Source: Manihot esculenta (lineage: Eukaryota > Streptophyta > Magnoliopsida > Malpighiales > Euphorbiaceae). Taken from it: 64,000 bases of DNA. Below are positions 11,467-22,642 of this stretch, piece by piece. The stretch lies in contig NC_035178.2 of the NCBI RefSeq assembly GCF_001659605.2, positions 3,439,734 to 3,503,733 of the forward strand, written 5' to 3'. Made by a program: the position numbers and the translations under genes. The notes under the pieces are model-generated. The model was not told the DNA's origin and did not search any database. It saw only the letters and a list, made by a program, of their open reading frames with translations. The first letter of the stretch is position 1. Every line of letters begins with the position of its first letter.

Positions 11467-13796
11467 TGTAATACCCGGCTAGACTCCGGTATCGGAATTC
11501 CTACCGTCCGGTGGAATCTCGGATGTCGGAGACCTCTAGAAGGGTAGAGGCATGTTTTATAAAATGTTTTCATGTATTTTAATGTTTTAAAGTATGAAAC
11601 TAAATGAGTTTTTGCATGAAAATAGCATTGGAGGAAAACCCAGGTTCGGCCGCCGAAAGTCAAGTTCGGCCGCCGAACATGCATGCGTTTTGGAGGCACG
11701 TTAGGCCCCCGAAAGCATGAGTTAGGGAAGTTCAGGTTCGGCCGCCGAAAGTCAAGTTCGGCCGCCGAACATTTGCATGGATGCGGAGGCACTTTCGGCC
11801 CCCGAACGTGGCCTGGCCAGCCACTATATAAGGGGCACTTAGCCGAAATGGGCGAGCTTTCTCCCATTTTCGGCCACAGCAAGCTTCCGACTTTCCCTTT
11901 GCAAACCTAGTGTTCTTCCTCCAAATCCCCACCATTTCTCTTGAGTTTTAAGCTTGCATTGAAGGTTTTGAACTTTTGAAACAAGTTTTGGAGCTTTGGG
12001 AACTCAGGAGCTCATCTTCTTGGATCTCCAAGTTTAGGTCGTCTCCCTCTCGATCTTCAAGAGGTAAGAGCCGATCTTAAGCTCCTTATGTGTTTTCAAT
12101 AAGTTTTATGCTAGATCGATGGGTAGAAATGCATGTTAGGTTATATGTGGAGTTATGGGTTAACCTTGATGTCTTGGACAATGTATGTTGTTTTTGTGTG
12201 TTTGAAGTGTTGTAGTTGGGGTATTTGATGTTTTGAGGCCCCTAGGAACTTGTATGCATGATTTAACTGAGGTATATGCATGATTGGTGAGTTTGGAGGC
12301 GAAAATGCATTTGGGAGCCAAGTTTCTGCCCTTCGGCAGAAACCAGGTTCGGCAGCCGAAGGCACTTTCGGCCGCCGAACATGGCTGGTGAGGCAGGCCT
12401 TTCGGCTGCCGAAGTTGCCCCCGAAGGGAGACTTTCGTCTCTGTCTGGGACTTTCGGCCGCCGAAGGTGCCGCCGAACATGCATGAGTTTCGTCTCTGTC
12501 TGGGAGTTTCGGCCGCCGAAGGTGCCGCCGAACCTGCCTGACTTTCGGCTCTGGAGGGACTTTCGGCCGCCGAACCTGCCGCCGAAAGTGCCCTGCCCAG
12601 CCATTTCTTGCATGTTGTTATGTGATTGTTTCATGATGTTTTAGGGGGTTTTTGGGGAATATATTAGGGTTATGTTATGTATGTTTGGTCCCTCATTGGA
12701 GTCCACCTGTGTAGGTTCGGACCCGAGGAACCGAGGACCCCAGCAGTGAGCCAGCTGCTACAGAGTTTGTCAGAGCTAGCCAGAGGTGAGTGGAATAAAC
12801 CTTAAGTTTTAAATAAATGAAAATATGAATTTTGAGCATGATCCATGCATCATGAATGCCATGAGATATAATAGGTTGCTTGCATTAGTATTCACAAATA
12901 TGTTGCATTGCATTATGATGTTAATGTTGATGTGGATTGGTTATTGGATGATCCTTTAGTCCTCCTATGATATGATTGATGTTACGGCATGTTATGGTAT
13001 GGAAGTCCAGGTTGTACCCATTCTACGTCCCTGGCACGATGTAAGAGAAAGTCCAGGTTGTACCCATTCTACGTCCCTGGCACAGTTGGTCCATATGATA
13101 TGTTATGATAAGGGAAAGACCGGTTGACCCATTCTACGTCCCGGCACAGTTGGACCTATGTAGAGGACTATAGGTGACAATACCATCCGAGATGTGATTT
13201 GTTGTGATGTGTTGCATTCCATGAAAGCATAAAATTTTAATATAATGTTTTATACTATTCTGCTCACTGGGCTTTGTAGCTCACCCCTCTCCCCTAACCC
13301 CAGATGTGCAGGTACAGGGTAGATCAGAAGGTTAGCCAGAGTTTATTGAAGTATGCTGATGTAATAGTTAGATTGTGGACATGACAATTGTACTATGATG
13401 TAATGTAAGAGATTACAGTATGTTATGTAATGAGGCATATTGAGGTTATAGATGTGCTTGACCCTATGAGTATTGTAATCCCTTGATACATGATCTATAG
13501 AAATGTTTTATAATGTTTATGTTTAAACCAACTCATCTTATGTGGTATCACCCGTTGGGGCATTGATGAGATCCCACAGAGGGATCATGATTATGATCAT
13601 GACTATGTACATGTATGTCCAGGTTGAGTTGGTGTACGAGAAATGAAAGAAAAGTTTAAATTTTTATGCATGTTGTTGATCATGTATGGGATTATACAGG
13701 TTTACAGGTTATATGACAGGCTTGCTACGGGTCCCGGCGGCCTTAAGTCGACCCGGATCCTAGCGCCGGTAGCGGTCCGATTTTCGGGTCGTTACA
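11467..13796 (+). repeat. 5' LTR of the Tekay-type element
   Basis: It contains a GC-rich cluster of TTCGGCCGCCGAA boxes (11646-11775) upstream of a TATA box (about 11825-11832), a second cluster downstream (12340-12590), and three tandem versions of a ccaggttgtacccattctacgtcc unit near 13003-13150. A strong splice donor-like site, AAGAG|GTAAGAG, lies at 12059-12070. Confidence 0.93.
11825..11832 (+). promoter_or_regulatory. LTR TATA box of the Tekay-type element
   Basis: CTATATAAGG follows the CG-rich box cluster. It is a good plant TATA match, so the U3/R junction probably lies about 30 bases downstream. The same sequence recurs in the 3' LTR near 19510. Confidence 0.6.
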
Positions 13797-13799
13797 GAA

Positions 13800-13812
13800 T
13801 GGTATCAGAGCC
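13800..13812 (+). other. Primer-binding site of the Tekay-type element
   Basis: TGGTATCAGAGCC starts 3 bases after the LTR. It is the classic site complementary to the 3' end of initiator methionine tRNA. Confidence 0.9.
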
Positions 13813-14066
13813 CTAGGTTCATATGGTCGGACCTAGAGTGTCGGGCTCATAGATGTTATAGAAGGTCAAGCACAATAGGAAGGTCATGTCCACTAGGGTA
13901 GGATGTTGAGTCCTGTCTTGCATGATGATGTGAAATGCCATGACTTTCTGCATGTGCATTAATGATATGATATACTATGTGATGTATGTGATGAGGGTTC
14001 GTGTGTGCTCACATGAACCATATGATGCTAATGTTTGTATGTTGTGTACTGTTTTCAGAAAACAGG

Positions 14067-17000
14067 ATGAGAGGAACTCGTCGATCTGCACGGTTGACTG
14101 GAGTGCCACCTGAGGATGAGGGCACGAGCGCCCGTCCTCCTACATTGCCTAGGGCAATGTCTTGTAGAGCCAACAGAGAAAGAGTGTCAAGGGACCCTAG
14201 AAGGTCTTTTGATGCTAGCAGAAGGGGGACTGATAGAGGAGGAAGTTCTTCAGATGTGAGGGAGGTTATGGAAGAGGATCAGAGGAGGGATGGGAACCTG
14301 GATGTGAGCATGCAGGAAGAAGGGACAGGGGAGTCACAGGGAGGCGTTCAGGCCTCGGGGTATGGTTTTCCACCCCATTATCCACCCTTCCCACAGGGTT
14401 CAGGGTATCCGATGGGAGGTACATCGGATTACTCCAGCTTTCACCCCTACCCTACCTACATGCCTTATCCACCTTTCTATCCACCCTACACACAGTACCC
14501 AGCTTATCCACCCTCACCCTTCTATCCAAACCCGGCAAACCCCACCTCGGGGAATGCTGCACCTCCACCTCCACCACCTACAGAACCAGCAGCCCCAGTT
14601 ACTCAACCTCCTAGACCTAGCTCAGTTGATGGGAGCAAGGTAAAGATGACAGACTACCTCAAATTAGATGCTCCCAAATACAAGTCAGGGGATGACCCCT
14701 TTGAGTATCTGAGAGTGGTGAAGACGATAACTGATGAGCTAGGGGCAAGTGACAGTAGGGCCATTCAGATGGCAGGGTTCACTTTAAAGTGCAAGAAGGC
14801 ACGGGAATGGTTCAAGTGTTATGTGGACCCGAGACTGGACGGTATGACGTGGGAAGAATTTGCGAATGAGTTCGCTGGATGGGCTTTTCCAGACAGTTCT
14901 AGAGAACTGAAAATGATTGAGTTTGAGCAACTGAGGCAGTCAGAGCACATGAGTGTAGAGGAGTTCACAGATAAATTCTTGGAGCTATTGCCTTTTTCAG
15001 GGCAAGCTCTAGATTCAGATACGAAGAAAGCCAAGAAGTATGTTATGAAGCTGCATTCCAGGTACTCCTCGTTGGTTCAGTCAGCTGAGAGGGAAAGTTT
15101 CCACACTGTGGTGGATATGGCTCGAAGAATGGAGGCAAGTGCTATAGTTGAGGGGTCAGTGAAGCAGTCAGTGACCCAGTCTTCAGGGGTTAAGACCCCA
15201 GGCAGAGGAGGACCAGGGTTCTCTTCTCAGAGTTCAGGCAAGAAGAGGTGGGATAATACCACCAGGAAGTCGAAGAAGAATAAGTTTTGGAACAAGTTGA
15301 AATCCGGTTTGGGATTCGGCGGTGGCTCGAGCTCAGGCTCAGATGGTACAGAATGTCAGAAATGTGGAAGACCGCACAGGGGAGTGTGTCGAGCTGGGAC
15401 TAACACATGTTTCAGATGTGGACAGGAGGGACACATGGCTCGGGATTGTCCTAGAGCGCCTTTTATGGGCCAGCCCCAGCAGACAGCTTCTGGTAGTGTG
15501 GCACAGCCAGCAGTTCCAGCCACAACTCAGGGCAGTGGCAGAGGTAGAGGGAGAGGAGCAGCCTCTTCTTCTGGTTCCCGAGGTGAAGGTCCATCAGCTC
15601 CAGCCAGGATCTTCACCATGACTCAGCAGGAGGCTAACACATCCAACACCGTGGTGTCAGGTAATCTCGTCATTGGGTGTTCTGATGTGTATGCATTAAT
15701 GGACCCAGGTGCATCTCATTCATTTATTGCTCCGAGAGCCGTTGAGAGGTTGGGTCTGATAGTCTCTGGGTTAGAGTGTCCCCTATGGGTCAGTGGACCC
15801 AAGTGTGACCCGTCAGTGGCAGTGTCAGTCTGCCAGTACAGTCCAGTTTTTGTTGAGGGAAGATGCCTCTCCGCCGACCTTGTGGTTCTAGATTTGACAG
15901 ACTTTGACGTCATTCTAGGGATGGATTGGCTATCTACCCATGGTGCTACCTTGGATTGCAGGGACAAGGTAGTCAGGTTTAGAGATCAGGACGGGTCAGA
16001 GGTCATCTTCAGAGGAGACAAGAGGGGCACACCTAGAGGTCTGATATCAGCTCTTCAGGCTCGTAGGTTGCTTAGGAAGGGATGTCAGGGGTACTTAGCT
16101 CATGTGAGAGAGCTAGACAGTCAGGTCAGGGAGCCGGCCTCGGTGCCAGTTGTCAGAGAGTTTCAGGATGTCTTTCCTGATGAGCTTCCAGGTTTACCAC
16201 CTGCTAGGGAGATAGAGTTCGAGATAGAGTTGGTGCCTGGAACTAGACCGATCTCTATCCCTCCCTACAGGATGGCTCCAGCCGAGTTGAAGGAGTTGAA
16301 AGAGCAGTTGCAAGAACTGGTAGAAAAGGGTTTCATCCGACAGAGTACCTCACCTTGGGGTGCTCCGGTCTTGTTTGTAAGGAAGAAGGATGGATCCCTT
16401 AGACTTTGTATCGACTACAGGCAGTTGAACAAAGTCACAACCAAGAATAGGTACCCATTGCCAAGGATCGATGATCTATTCGACCAGCTAGCCGGAGCAG
16501 GTTGTTTCTCCAAAATAGATCTAAGATCGGGGTACCATCAGCTAAGGATAAGGGATGAGGATGTGCCGAAGACAGCCTTCAGGACCAGATATGGGCATTT
16601 TGAGTTCCTTGTAATGCCGTTCGGGTTAACCAACGCCCCTGCAGCATTCATGGATCTCATGAACAGAGTATTCAGTCAATACCTGGATCACTTTGTTATT
16701 GTCTTCATAGATGATATATTAGTGTATTCCAGGAATGCAGAGGAGCATGCCCATCATCTGCGGTTGGTCTTGCAGACTTTGAGGGAACATGGCTTGTATG
16801 CCAAGTTCTCTAAATGTGAGTTCTGGCTGAGGAGCATTTCGTTCTTGGGGCATGTAGTGTCAGAGAATGGTATTGAGGTAGACCCCAAGAAGACAGAAAC
16901 TGTGGCTAACTGGCCTAGACCCACTTCAGTGACAGAGATTAGAAGTTTCTTGGGTTTGGCAGGTTACTACAGGAGGTTCGTTCAGGACTTCTCAAAGATA

Positions 17001-19046
17001 GCAGCTCCTCTAACCAGACTAACCAGGAAGAGTCAGAAGTTTCTGTGGACCGACCAGTGCGAGGAGAGTTTCGAAGAGCTTAAAAAGAAGTTGACTTCAG
17101 CACCAGTGTTAGCTCTGCCATCTAGTGGAGAGGACTTTACAGTCTTTTGTGATGCGTCCCGTGTGGGACTGGGTTGTGTACTGATGCAGAATGAAAAGGT
17201 GATTGCTTATGCTTCTAGGCAGCTGAAGAAGCATGAGTTGAATTACCCCACACACGACCTTGAGATGGCAGCAGTAATCTTTGCACTCAAGATGTGGAGG
17301 CATTACCTCTATGGGGTGAAATGTGAGATCTTTACAGATCATAAGAGCCTGCAGTACATCTTGAGTCAGAGGGATTTGAATTTGAGACAGAGGAGATGGG
17401 TGGAGCTGCTGAGTGACTATGATTGCAAGATTCAGTACCATCCGGGTAAGGCGAATGTTGTGGCAGACGCCTTAAGCCGGAAATCACTCGGTAGTTTATC
17501 CCACATATCGGCAGAGAGGAGGCCAGTGGTGAAGGAGTTCTATAAGCTTATTGAGGAAGGTCTACAGATGGAGTTATCTGGTACAGGTGCCTTGGTGGCC
17601 CAGATGAGAGTAACACCCGTGTTTCTAGAGCAGGTGGCTCAGAAACAGCATGAGGACCCGGAGTTAGTGAAGATTGCCAGGACTGTTCAGTCAGGCAATG
17701 ATAGTGAGTTCAGATTCGACAGTAAGGGGATCCTCCGCTTTGGGAGCAGACTATGTGTACCAGATGACATTGGGCTAAAAGGAGACATTATGAGAGAGGC
17801 TCATAATGCAAGATACAGCATTCACCCCGGAGCCACCAAAATGTATCAAGATTTGAAGAAAGTTTATTGGTGGCCAGCGATGAAGAAAGAAGTGGCACAG
17901 TTTGTGTCCGCCTGCGAAGTATGTCAGAGGGTGAAGCTGGAACATCAAAAGCCGGCTGGAATGCTTAACCCGCTACCTATTCCAGAATGGAAATGGGAGA
18001 ATATAGCTATGGACTTCGTAGTGGGGTTACCGGCGACGTCCAACAGATTGGACTCCATATGGGTGATTGTGGACAGACTCACCAAATCTGCTCACTTCAT
18101 CCCTGTCAGGAGTGGCTACTCTGTGGACAAGTTAGCGCAGGTATATGTGGATGAGATCGTCAGGTTGCATGGGGTTCCTGTTTCGATAGTGTCAGATAGA
18201 GGGCCCCAGTTCACCTCCAGGTTTTGGCGGAGTCTGCAGAATGCCATGGGTACTAGGTTGGATTTCAGTACTGCCTTCCACCCCCAGACCGACGGACAGT
18301 CAGAAAGGACCATCCAGACTATCGAGGATATGCTCAGAATGTGTGTGCTGGACTTTGGCGGTTCTTGGAGGCAGCATCTACCTTTGGTGGAGTTTGCCTA
18401 CAATAACAGCCATCATGCTAGCATCGGGATGGCTCCATATGAAGCTTTATATGGGAGGAAGTGCAGGTCACCTGTTTGCTGGGAGGAAGTTGGAGAAACG
18501 GCCTTGGCAGGGCCTGAGCTAGTAGAGATTACCAGCAGGGTAGTACCCATAATTAGAGAAAGGATCAAGACTGCTGCAAGCAGACAGAAGAGCTATGCAG
18601 ACGTCCGCAGAAGACAGTTAGAGTTTCAGGAGGGGGATCTGGTATTGCTCAAGGTGTCTCCAATGAAGGGAGTGGTTCGCTTCGGGAAGAAAGGTAAACT
18701 AGCCCCACGATACATCGGACCCTTTGAAATCTTGCAAAAGATTGGGAATGTGTCGTACAAGCTGGATTTACCTGCTTCAATGGCGAGAATCCATCCGGTT
18801 TTCCATGTTTCAATGTTGAGGAAGTTTGTGTCAGATCCGAGCAAGGTTCTTAGTGAGCCTGATGTGGAGATCCAAGAGGATCTCACCTATGTTGAACAGC
18901 CAGTGCGGATCATAGACACCCAGATCAGAAAGTTAAGAAACAAGGAAATCCCGATGGTGAAAGTCCTATGGAACCACCACAACTTGGAAGAATGCACTTG
19001 GGAGACACGGGAGTCCATGCTCCAGCAATACCCTCATCTCTTTTAA
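14067..19046 (+). CDS. Tekay-type gag-pol polyprotein (Gag-PR-RT-RH-INT-chromodomain)
   Basis: A single open frame of 1659 residues encodes the whole replication machinery. Visible in order: P/Y-rich N-terminal Gag segment and capsid-like region; CCHC zinc knuckle [14 protein letters not shown] about 448-461; protease DPGAS with D546; reverse transcriptase FIDDILVYS (FIDD about 880-883); RNase H (FCDAS, FTDHKS); integrase zinc-binding domain from about 1253; integrase triad D1316, D1377, E1413 with the expected D-35-E spacing; and a C-terminal chromodomain-like tail ending near [15 protein letters not shown]. No stop or frameshift. The frame stays open upstream to 14001 (GTG) with ATGs at 14013 and others. 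I chose the ATG at 14067 because it lies just after an acceptor-like TGTTTTCAG and starts a basic Gag-like N-terminus. The start is uncertain. Confidence 0.93.
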   Translation: MRGTRRSARLTGVPPEDEGTSARPPTLPRAMSCRANRERVSRDPRRSFDASRRGTDRGGSSSDVREVMEEDQRRDGNLDVSMQEEGTGESQGGVQASGYGFPPHYPPFPQGSGYPMGGTSDYSSFHPYPTYMPYPPFYPPYTQYPAYPPSPFYPNPANPTSGNAAPPPPPPTEPAAPVTQPPRPSSVDGSKVKMTDYLKLDAPKYKSGDDPFEYLRVVKTITDELGASDSRAIQMAGFTLKCKKAREWFKCYVDPRLDGMTWEEFANEFAGWAFPDSSRELKMIEFEQLRQSEHMSVEEFTDKFLELLPFSGQALDSDTKKAKKYVMKLHSRYSSLVQSAERESFHTVVDMARRMEASAIVEGSVKQSVTQSSGVKTPGRGGPGFSSQSSGKKRWDNTTRKSKKNKFWNKLKSGLGFGGGSSSGSDGTECQKCGRPHRGVCRAGTNTCFRCGQEGHMARDCPRAPFMGQPQQTASGSVAQPAVPATTQGSGRGRGRGAASSSGSRGEGPSAPARIFTMTQQEANTSNTVVSGNLVIGCSDVYALMDPGASHSFIAPRAVERLGLIVSGLECPLWVSGPKCDPSVAVSVCQYSPVFVEGRCLSADLVVLDLTDFDVILGMDWLSTHGATLDCRDKVVRFRDQDGSEVIFRGDKRGTPRGLISALQARRLLRKGCQGYLAHVRELDSQVREPASVPVVREFQDVFPDELPGLPPAREIEFEIELVPGTRPISIPPYRMAPAELKELKEQLQELVEKGFIRQSTSPWGAPVLFVRKKDGSLRLCIDYRQLNKVTTKNRYPLPRIDDLFDQLAGAGCFSKIDLRSGYHQLRIRDEDVPKTAFRTRYGHFEFLVMPFGLTNAPAAFMDLMNRVFSQYLDHFVIVFIDDILVYSRNAEEHAHHLRLVLQTLREHGLYAKFSKCEFWLRSISFLGHVVSENGIEVDPKKTETVANWPRPTSVTEIRSFLGLAGYYRRFVQDFSKIAAPLTRLTRKSQKFLWTDQCEESFEELKKKLTSAPVLALPSSGEDFTVFCDASRVGLGCVLMQNEKVIAYASRQLKKHELNYPTHDLEMAAVIFALKMWRHYLYGVKCEIFTDHKSLQYILSQRDLNLRQRRWVELLSDYDCKIQYHPGKANVVADALSRKSLGSLSHISAERRPVVKEFYKLIEEGLQMELSGTGALVAQMRVTPVFLEQVAQKQHEDPELVKIARTVQSGNDSEFRFDSKGILRFGSRLCVPDDIGLKGDIMREAHNARYSIHPGATKMYQDLKKVYWWPAMKKEVAQFVSACEVCQRVKLEHQKPAGMLNPLPIPEWKWENIAMDFVVGLPATSNRLDSIWVIVDRLTKSAHFIPVRSGYSVDKLAQVYVDEIVRLHGVPVSIVSDRGPQFTSRFWRSLQNAMGTRLDFSTAFHPQTDGQSERTIQTIEDMLRMCVLDFGGSWRQHLPLVEFAYNNSHHASIGMAPYEALYGRKCRSPVCWEEVGETALAGPELVEITSRVVPIIRERIKTAASRQKSYADVRRRQLEFQEGDLVLLKVSPMKGVVRFGKKGKLAPRYIGPFEILQKIGNVSYKLDLPASMARIHPVFHVSMLRKFVSDPSKVLSEPDVEIQEDLTYVEQPVRIIDTQIRKLRNKEIPMVKVLWNHHNLEECTWETRESMLQQYPHLF

Positions 19047-19136
19047 GGTTAGATCCCTATGTGTTTATGTGTATATATATATGTTGTGTTGTTTGCTATG
19101 CATGTGCTAGTGAGGAACATTCGGGGACGAATGTTC

Positions 19137-19151
19137 TTAAGGGGGGGAGAA
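19137..19151 (+). other. Polypurine tract of the Tekay-type element
   Basis: AAGGGGGGGAGAA lies immediately before the 3' LTR. It would prime plus-strand DNA synthesis. Confidence 0.85.
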
Positions 19152-21481
19152 TGTAATACCCGGCTAGACTCCGGTATCGGAATTCCTACCGTCCGGTGGA
19201 ATCTCGGATGTCGGAGACCTCTAGAAGGGTAGAGGCATGTTTTATAAAATGTTTTCATGTATTTTAATGTTTTAAAGTATGAAACTAAATGAGTTTTTGC
19301 ATGAAAATAGCATTGGAGGAAAACCCAGGTTCGGCCGCCGAAAGTCAAGTTCGGCCGCCGAACATGCATGCGTTTTGGAGGCACGTTAGGCCCCCGAAAG
19401 CATGAGTTAGGGAAGTTCAGGTTCGGCCGCCGAAAGTCAAGTTCGGCCGCCGAACATTTGCATGGATGCGGAGGCACTTTCGGCCCCCGAACGTGGCCTG
19501 GCCAGCCACTATATAAGGGGCACTTAGCCGAAATGGGCGAGCTTTCTCCCATTTTCGGCCACAGCAAGCTTCCGACTTTCCCTTTGCAAACCTAGTGTTC
19601 TTCCTCCAAATCCCCACCATTTCTCTTGAGTTTTAAGCTTGCATTGAAGGTTTTGAACTTTTGAAACAAGTTTTGGAGCTTTGGGAACTCAGGAGCTCAT
19701 CTTCTTGGATCTCCAAGTTTAGGTCGTCTCCCTCTCGATCTTCAAGAGGTAAGAGCCGATCTTAAGCTCCTTATGTGTTTTCAATAAGTTTTATGCTAGA
19801 TCGATGGGTAGAAATGCATGTTAGGTTATATGTGGAGTTATGGGTTAACCTTGATGTCTTGGACAATGTATGTTGTTTTTGTGTGTTTGAAGTGTTGTAG
19901 TTGGGGTATTTGATGTTTTGAGGCCCCTAGGAACTTGTATGCATGATTTAACTGAGGTATATGCATGATTGGTGAGTTTGGAGGCGAAAATGCATTTGGG
20001 AGCCAAGTTTCTGCCCTTCGGCAGAAACCAGGTTCGGCAGCCGAAGGCACTTTCGGCCGCCGAACATGGCTGGTGAGGCAGGCCTTTCGGCTGCCGAAGT
20101 TGCCCCCGAAGGGAGACTTTCGTCTCTGTCTGGGACTTTCGGCCGCCGAAGGTGCCGCCGAACATGCATGAGTTTCGTCTCTGTCTGGGAGTTTCGGCCG
20201 CCGAAGGTGCCGCCGAACCTGCCTGACTTTCGGCTCTGGAGGGACTTTCGGCCGCCGAACCTGCCGCCGAAAGTGCCCTGCCCAGCCATTTCTTGCATGT
20301 TGTTATGTGATTGTTTCATGATGTTTTAGGGGGTTTTTGGGGAATATATTAGGGTTATGTTATGTATGTTTGGTCCCTCATTGGAGTCCACCTGTGTAGG
20401 TTCGGACCCGAGGAACCGAGGACCCCAGCAGTGAGCCAGCTGCTACAGAGTTTGTCAGAGCTAGCCAGAGGTGAGTGGAATAAACCTTAAGTTTTAAATA
20501 AATGAAAATATGAATTTTGAGCATGATCCATGCATCATGAATGCCATGAGATATAATAGGTTGCTTGCATTAGTATTCACGAATATGTTGCATTGCATTA
20601 TGATGTTAATGTTGATGTGGATTGGTTATTGGATGATCCTTTAGTCCTCCTATGATATGATTGATGTTACGGCATGTTATGGTATGGAAGTCCAGGTTGT
20701 ACCCATTCTACGTCCCTGGCACGATGTAAGAGAAAGTCCAGGTTGTACCCATTCTACGTCCCTGGCACAGTTGGTCCATATGATATGTTATGATAAGGGA
20801 AAGACCGGTTGACCCATTCTACGTCCCGGCACAGTTGGACCTATGTAGAGGACTATAGGTGACAATACCATCCGAGATGTGATTTGTTGTGATGTGTTGC
20901 ATTCCATGAAAGCATAAAATTTTAATATAATGTTTTATACTATTCTGCTCACTGGGCTTTGTAGCTCACCCCTCTCCCCTAACCCCAGATGTGCAGGTAC
21001 AGGGTAGATCAGAAGGTTAGCCAGAGTTTATTGAAGTATGCTGATGTAATAGTTAGATTGTGGACATGACAATTGTACTATGATGTAATGTAAGAGATTA
21101 CAGTATGTTATGTAATGAGGCATATTGAGGTTATAGATGTGCTTGACCCTATGAGTATTGTAATCCCTTGATACATGATCTATAGAAATGTTTTATAATG
21201 TTTATGTTTAAACCAACTCATCTTATGTGGTATCACCCGTTGGGGCATTGATGAGATCCCACAGAGGGATCATGATTATGATCATGACTATGTACATGTA
21301 TGTCCAGGTTGAGTTGGTGTACGAGAAATGAAAGAAAAGTTTAAATTTTTATGCATGTTGTTGATCATGTATGGGATTATACAGGTTTACAGGTTATATG
21401 ACAGGCTTGCTACGGGTCCCGGCGGCCTTAAGTCGACCCGGATCCTAGCGCCGGTAGCGGTCCGATTTTCGGGTCGTTACA
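19152..21481 (+). repeat. 3' LTR of the Tekay-type element
   Basis: The same length as the 5' LTR (2330 bp), with one difference noticed (g at about 20582 versus a at 12897). It ends CGTTACA and is followed by the target duplication CAACC. Confidence 0.93.
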
Positions 21482-22092
21482 CAACCAATGGCAGTAATGA
21501 AAGAGCGTACCTGGGTATGGAGTCTCAGGGTGGCAAGAGTGTTATGATGGAGGCATTTACCTGGATGGTGTGGTAGGGACGAGATTCTTGCAAGCCTGGC
21601 CCTTTCTGAGGCTTTGTTGAATGTGAGCGCCTGGCTGATGTGATCAGGGTGTGACGGTTTGGGCAAATCACTGGGTAATTCGCCCCCTTCATTGCTTGCA
21701 GGAGGTGTACCAATGGGGGTGCCTGAATGTTGCTCGGTGTCGGGCGGTGGTGGTGACGGTGTCCTGGGTCTTTTCTGACCACTGGTGGTGGAGGGCGTGG
21801 TCTCTTGAGGCGTTTCGCCTTCTTGAATGTCCGTCGCGACTGGTGGGGAAGGAGGTGGTGGTGGTGACTTCAATGGCGACCTAGTCCGGCGGCGGTAGGT
21901 CTGCGCCACTGGGCTTTCTGAGTTTCTTGCTTCGACTGTCACTCCAGTGTTGACGCCGTCGTTGTTTGGCACTGATGGAGGGCTGTCCATTGCTTCCTCG
22001 TCGCTGTCAGTGGGGAGGCGGACGGGCCTAGTCATTCCGCGTGACTTCCATATTCCGGGGCCGCCGGTGGTCATCATCTTGCTACGGGCCAT
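21482..22092 (-). pseudogene. Athila-like third ORF, N-terminal part
   Basis: It starts with ATG at 22090-22092 and reads as a proline- and charge-rich N-terminus, with P/T/S-rich stretches containing short basic RRRTRSP-type segments. The frame enters the Tekay 3' LTR after 21482 and stops there; before insertion it continued in frame into 10522-11466. It lies 550 bases downstream of the pol stop on the minus strand, the position where Athila elements carry an env-like or unknown ORF. No signal peptide or membrane segment is visible in this part. Function unknown. Confidence 0.7.
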
Positions 22093-22642
22093 GGTGCTTC
22101 TTGATGTCGCCGGTGGGTAGGATCTTGAAAGAGAAGGAGAAGAGGAAACAAAGATTGCGTAAGGAAAAAGAAATAAAAAATGAAAGAGAAATTACTTAAA
22201 GTGATTTGGGCGGTTGAACTGCCCTGATCATTAATTGCTGGTCCTCTGGATTCTTTGACAGGATGATTTGGGCTAGTGATTTGGGCAAATCACTTGGCCA
22301 AATCACTTTTCCTCATTGCAGTGCTATGTCGGTACTCCTCGTGATGATGTGCTGAATGGGTGTTTTGGCCTGGTGATTTGGTCAAATCACTTGGCCAAAT
22401 CACGCATTGGGTTCGACCGACTTGTTTGAGCTTATTCTCCCTGTCGATGTGCCTGTCGATTTGGGCATATCACCTGCCCCAATCACTTTTAATTATGCTA
22501 CAGTCAGATGATCTGCCCCAGTGATTTGGGCAAATTGCCCCAGTGATTTGGGCAAATCGCCCCAGTGATTTGGGCAAATCACTTCATCTGGGCTGCCTCC
22601 TAGTAGCGCCCTGTTTTCTGTCTTGGGCTGGACAGCAGTATC
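22093..22642 (-). other. Athila-like non-coding spacer, rich in a 20-bp near-palindromic motif
   Basis: Between pol and the third ORF, about ten full or partial copies of AGTGATTTGGGCAAATCACT occur (about 22200, 22264-22310, 22372-22402, 22456-22490, 22510-22585). Three are spaced by exactly 22-23 bases near 22520-22585. No gene is seen. The same motif occurs in the LTRs and in the gag coding region. Confidence 0.75.

Larger units (their letters stand above)
11467..21481 (+). mobile_element. Full-length Tekay/Del-type chromovirus (Ty3/gypsy), apparently intact
   Basis: Complete 10,015-bp element: 2330-bp LTRs (TGTAATACCC...CGTTACA) at 11467-13796 and 19152-21481, tRNA-iMet-type primer site, one uninterrupted polyprotein frame, polypurine tract, and the duplication CAACC at 11462-11466 and 21482-21486. 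Scanning the LTRs I found one difference (12897 versus 20582), so it is very young. The Tekay lineage is inferred from the large LTRs, the DPGAS protease motif and the C-terminal chromodomain-like tail. It lies in the third ORF of the Athila-like element, in the opposite orientation. No defect that would stop mobility is visible. Confidence 0.95.

Noticed and set aside
12153..12644. Gly/Arg/Lys-rich open frames (GGRFGGRK, RRPK) in the LTRs at 11.3-12.6 kb, 19.1-20.3 kb and 32.9-34.1 kb
   Set aside because: They are translations of the TTCGGCCGCCGAA box clusters, present in several frames and identical in both LTRs.
22200..22600. CRISPR-like look of regularly repeated GTGATTTGGGCAAATC units
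   Set aside because: Plant retrotransposon context, irregular spacers, and the same motif in coding sequence and LTRs; not a CRISPR array.
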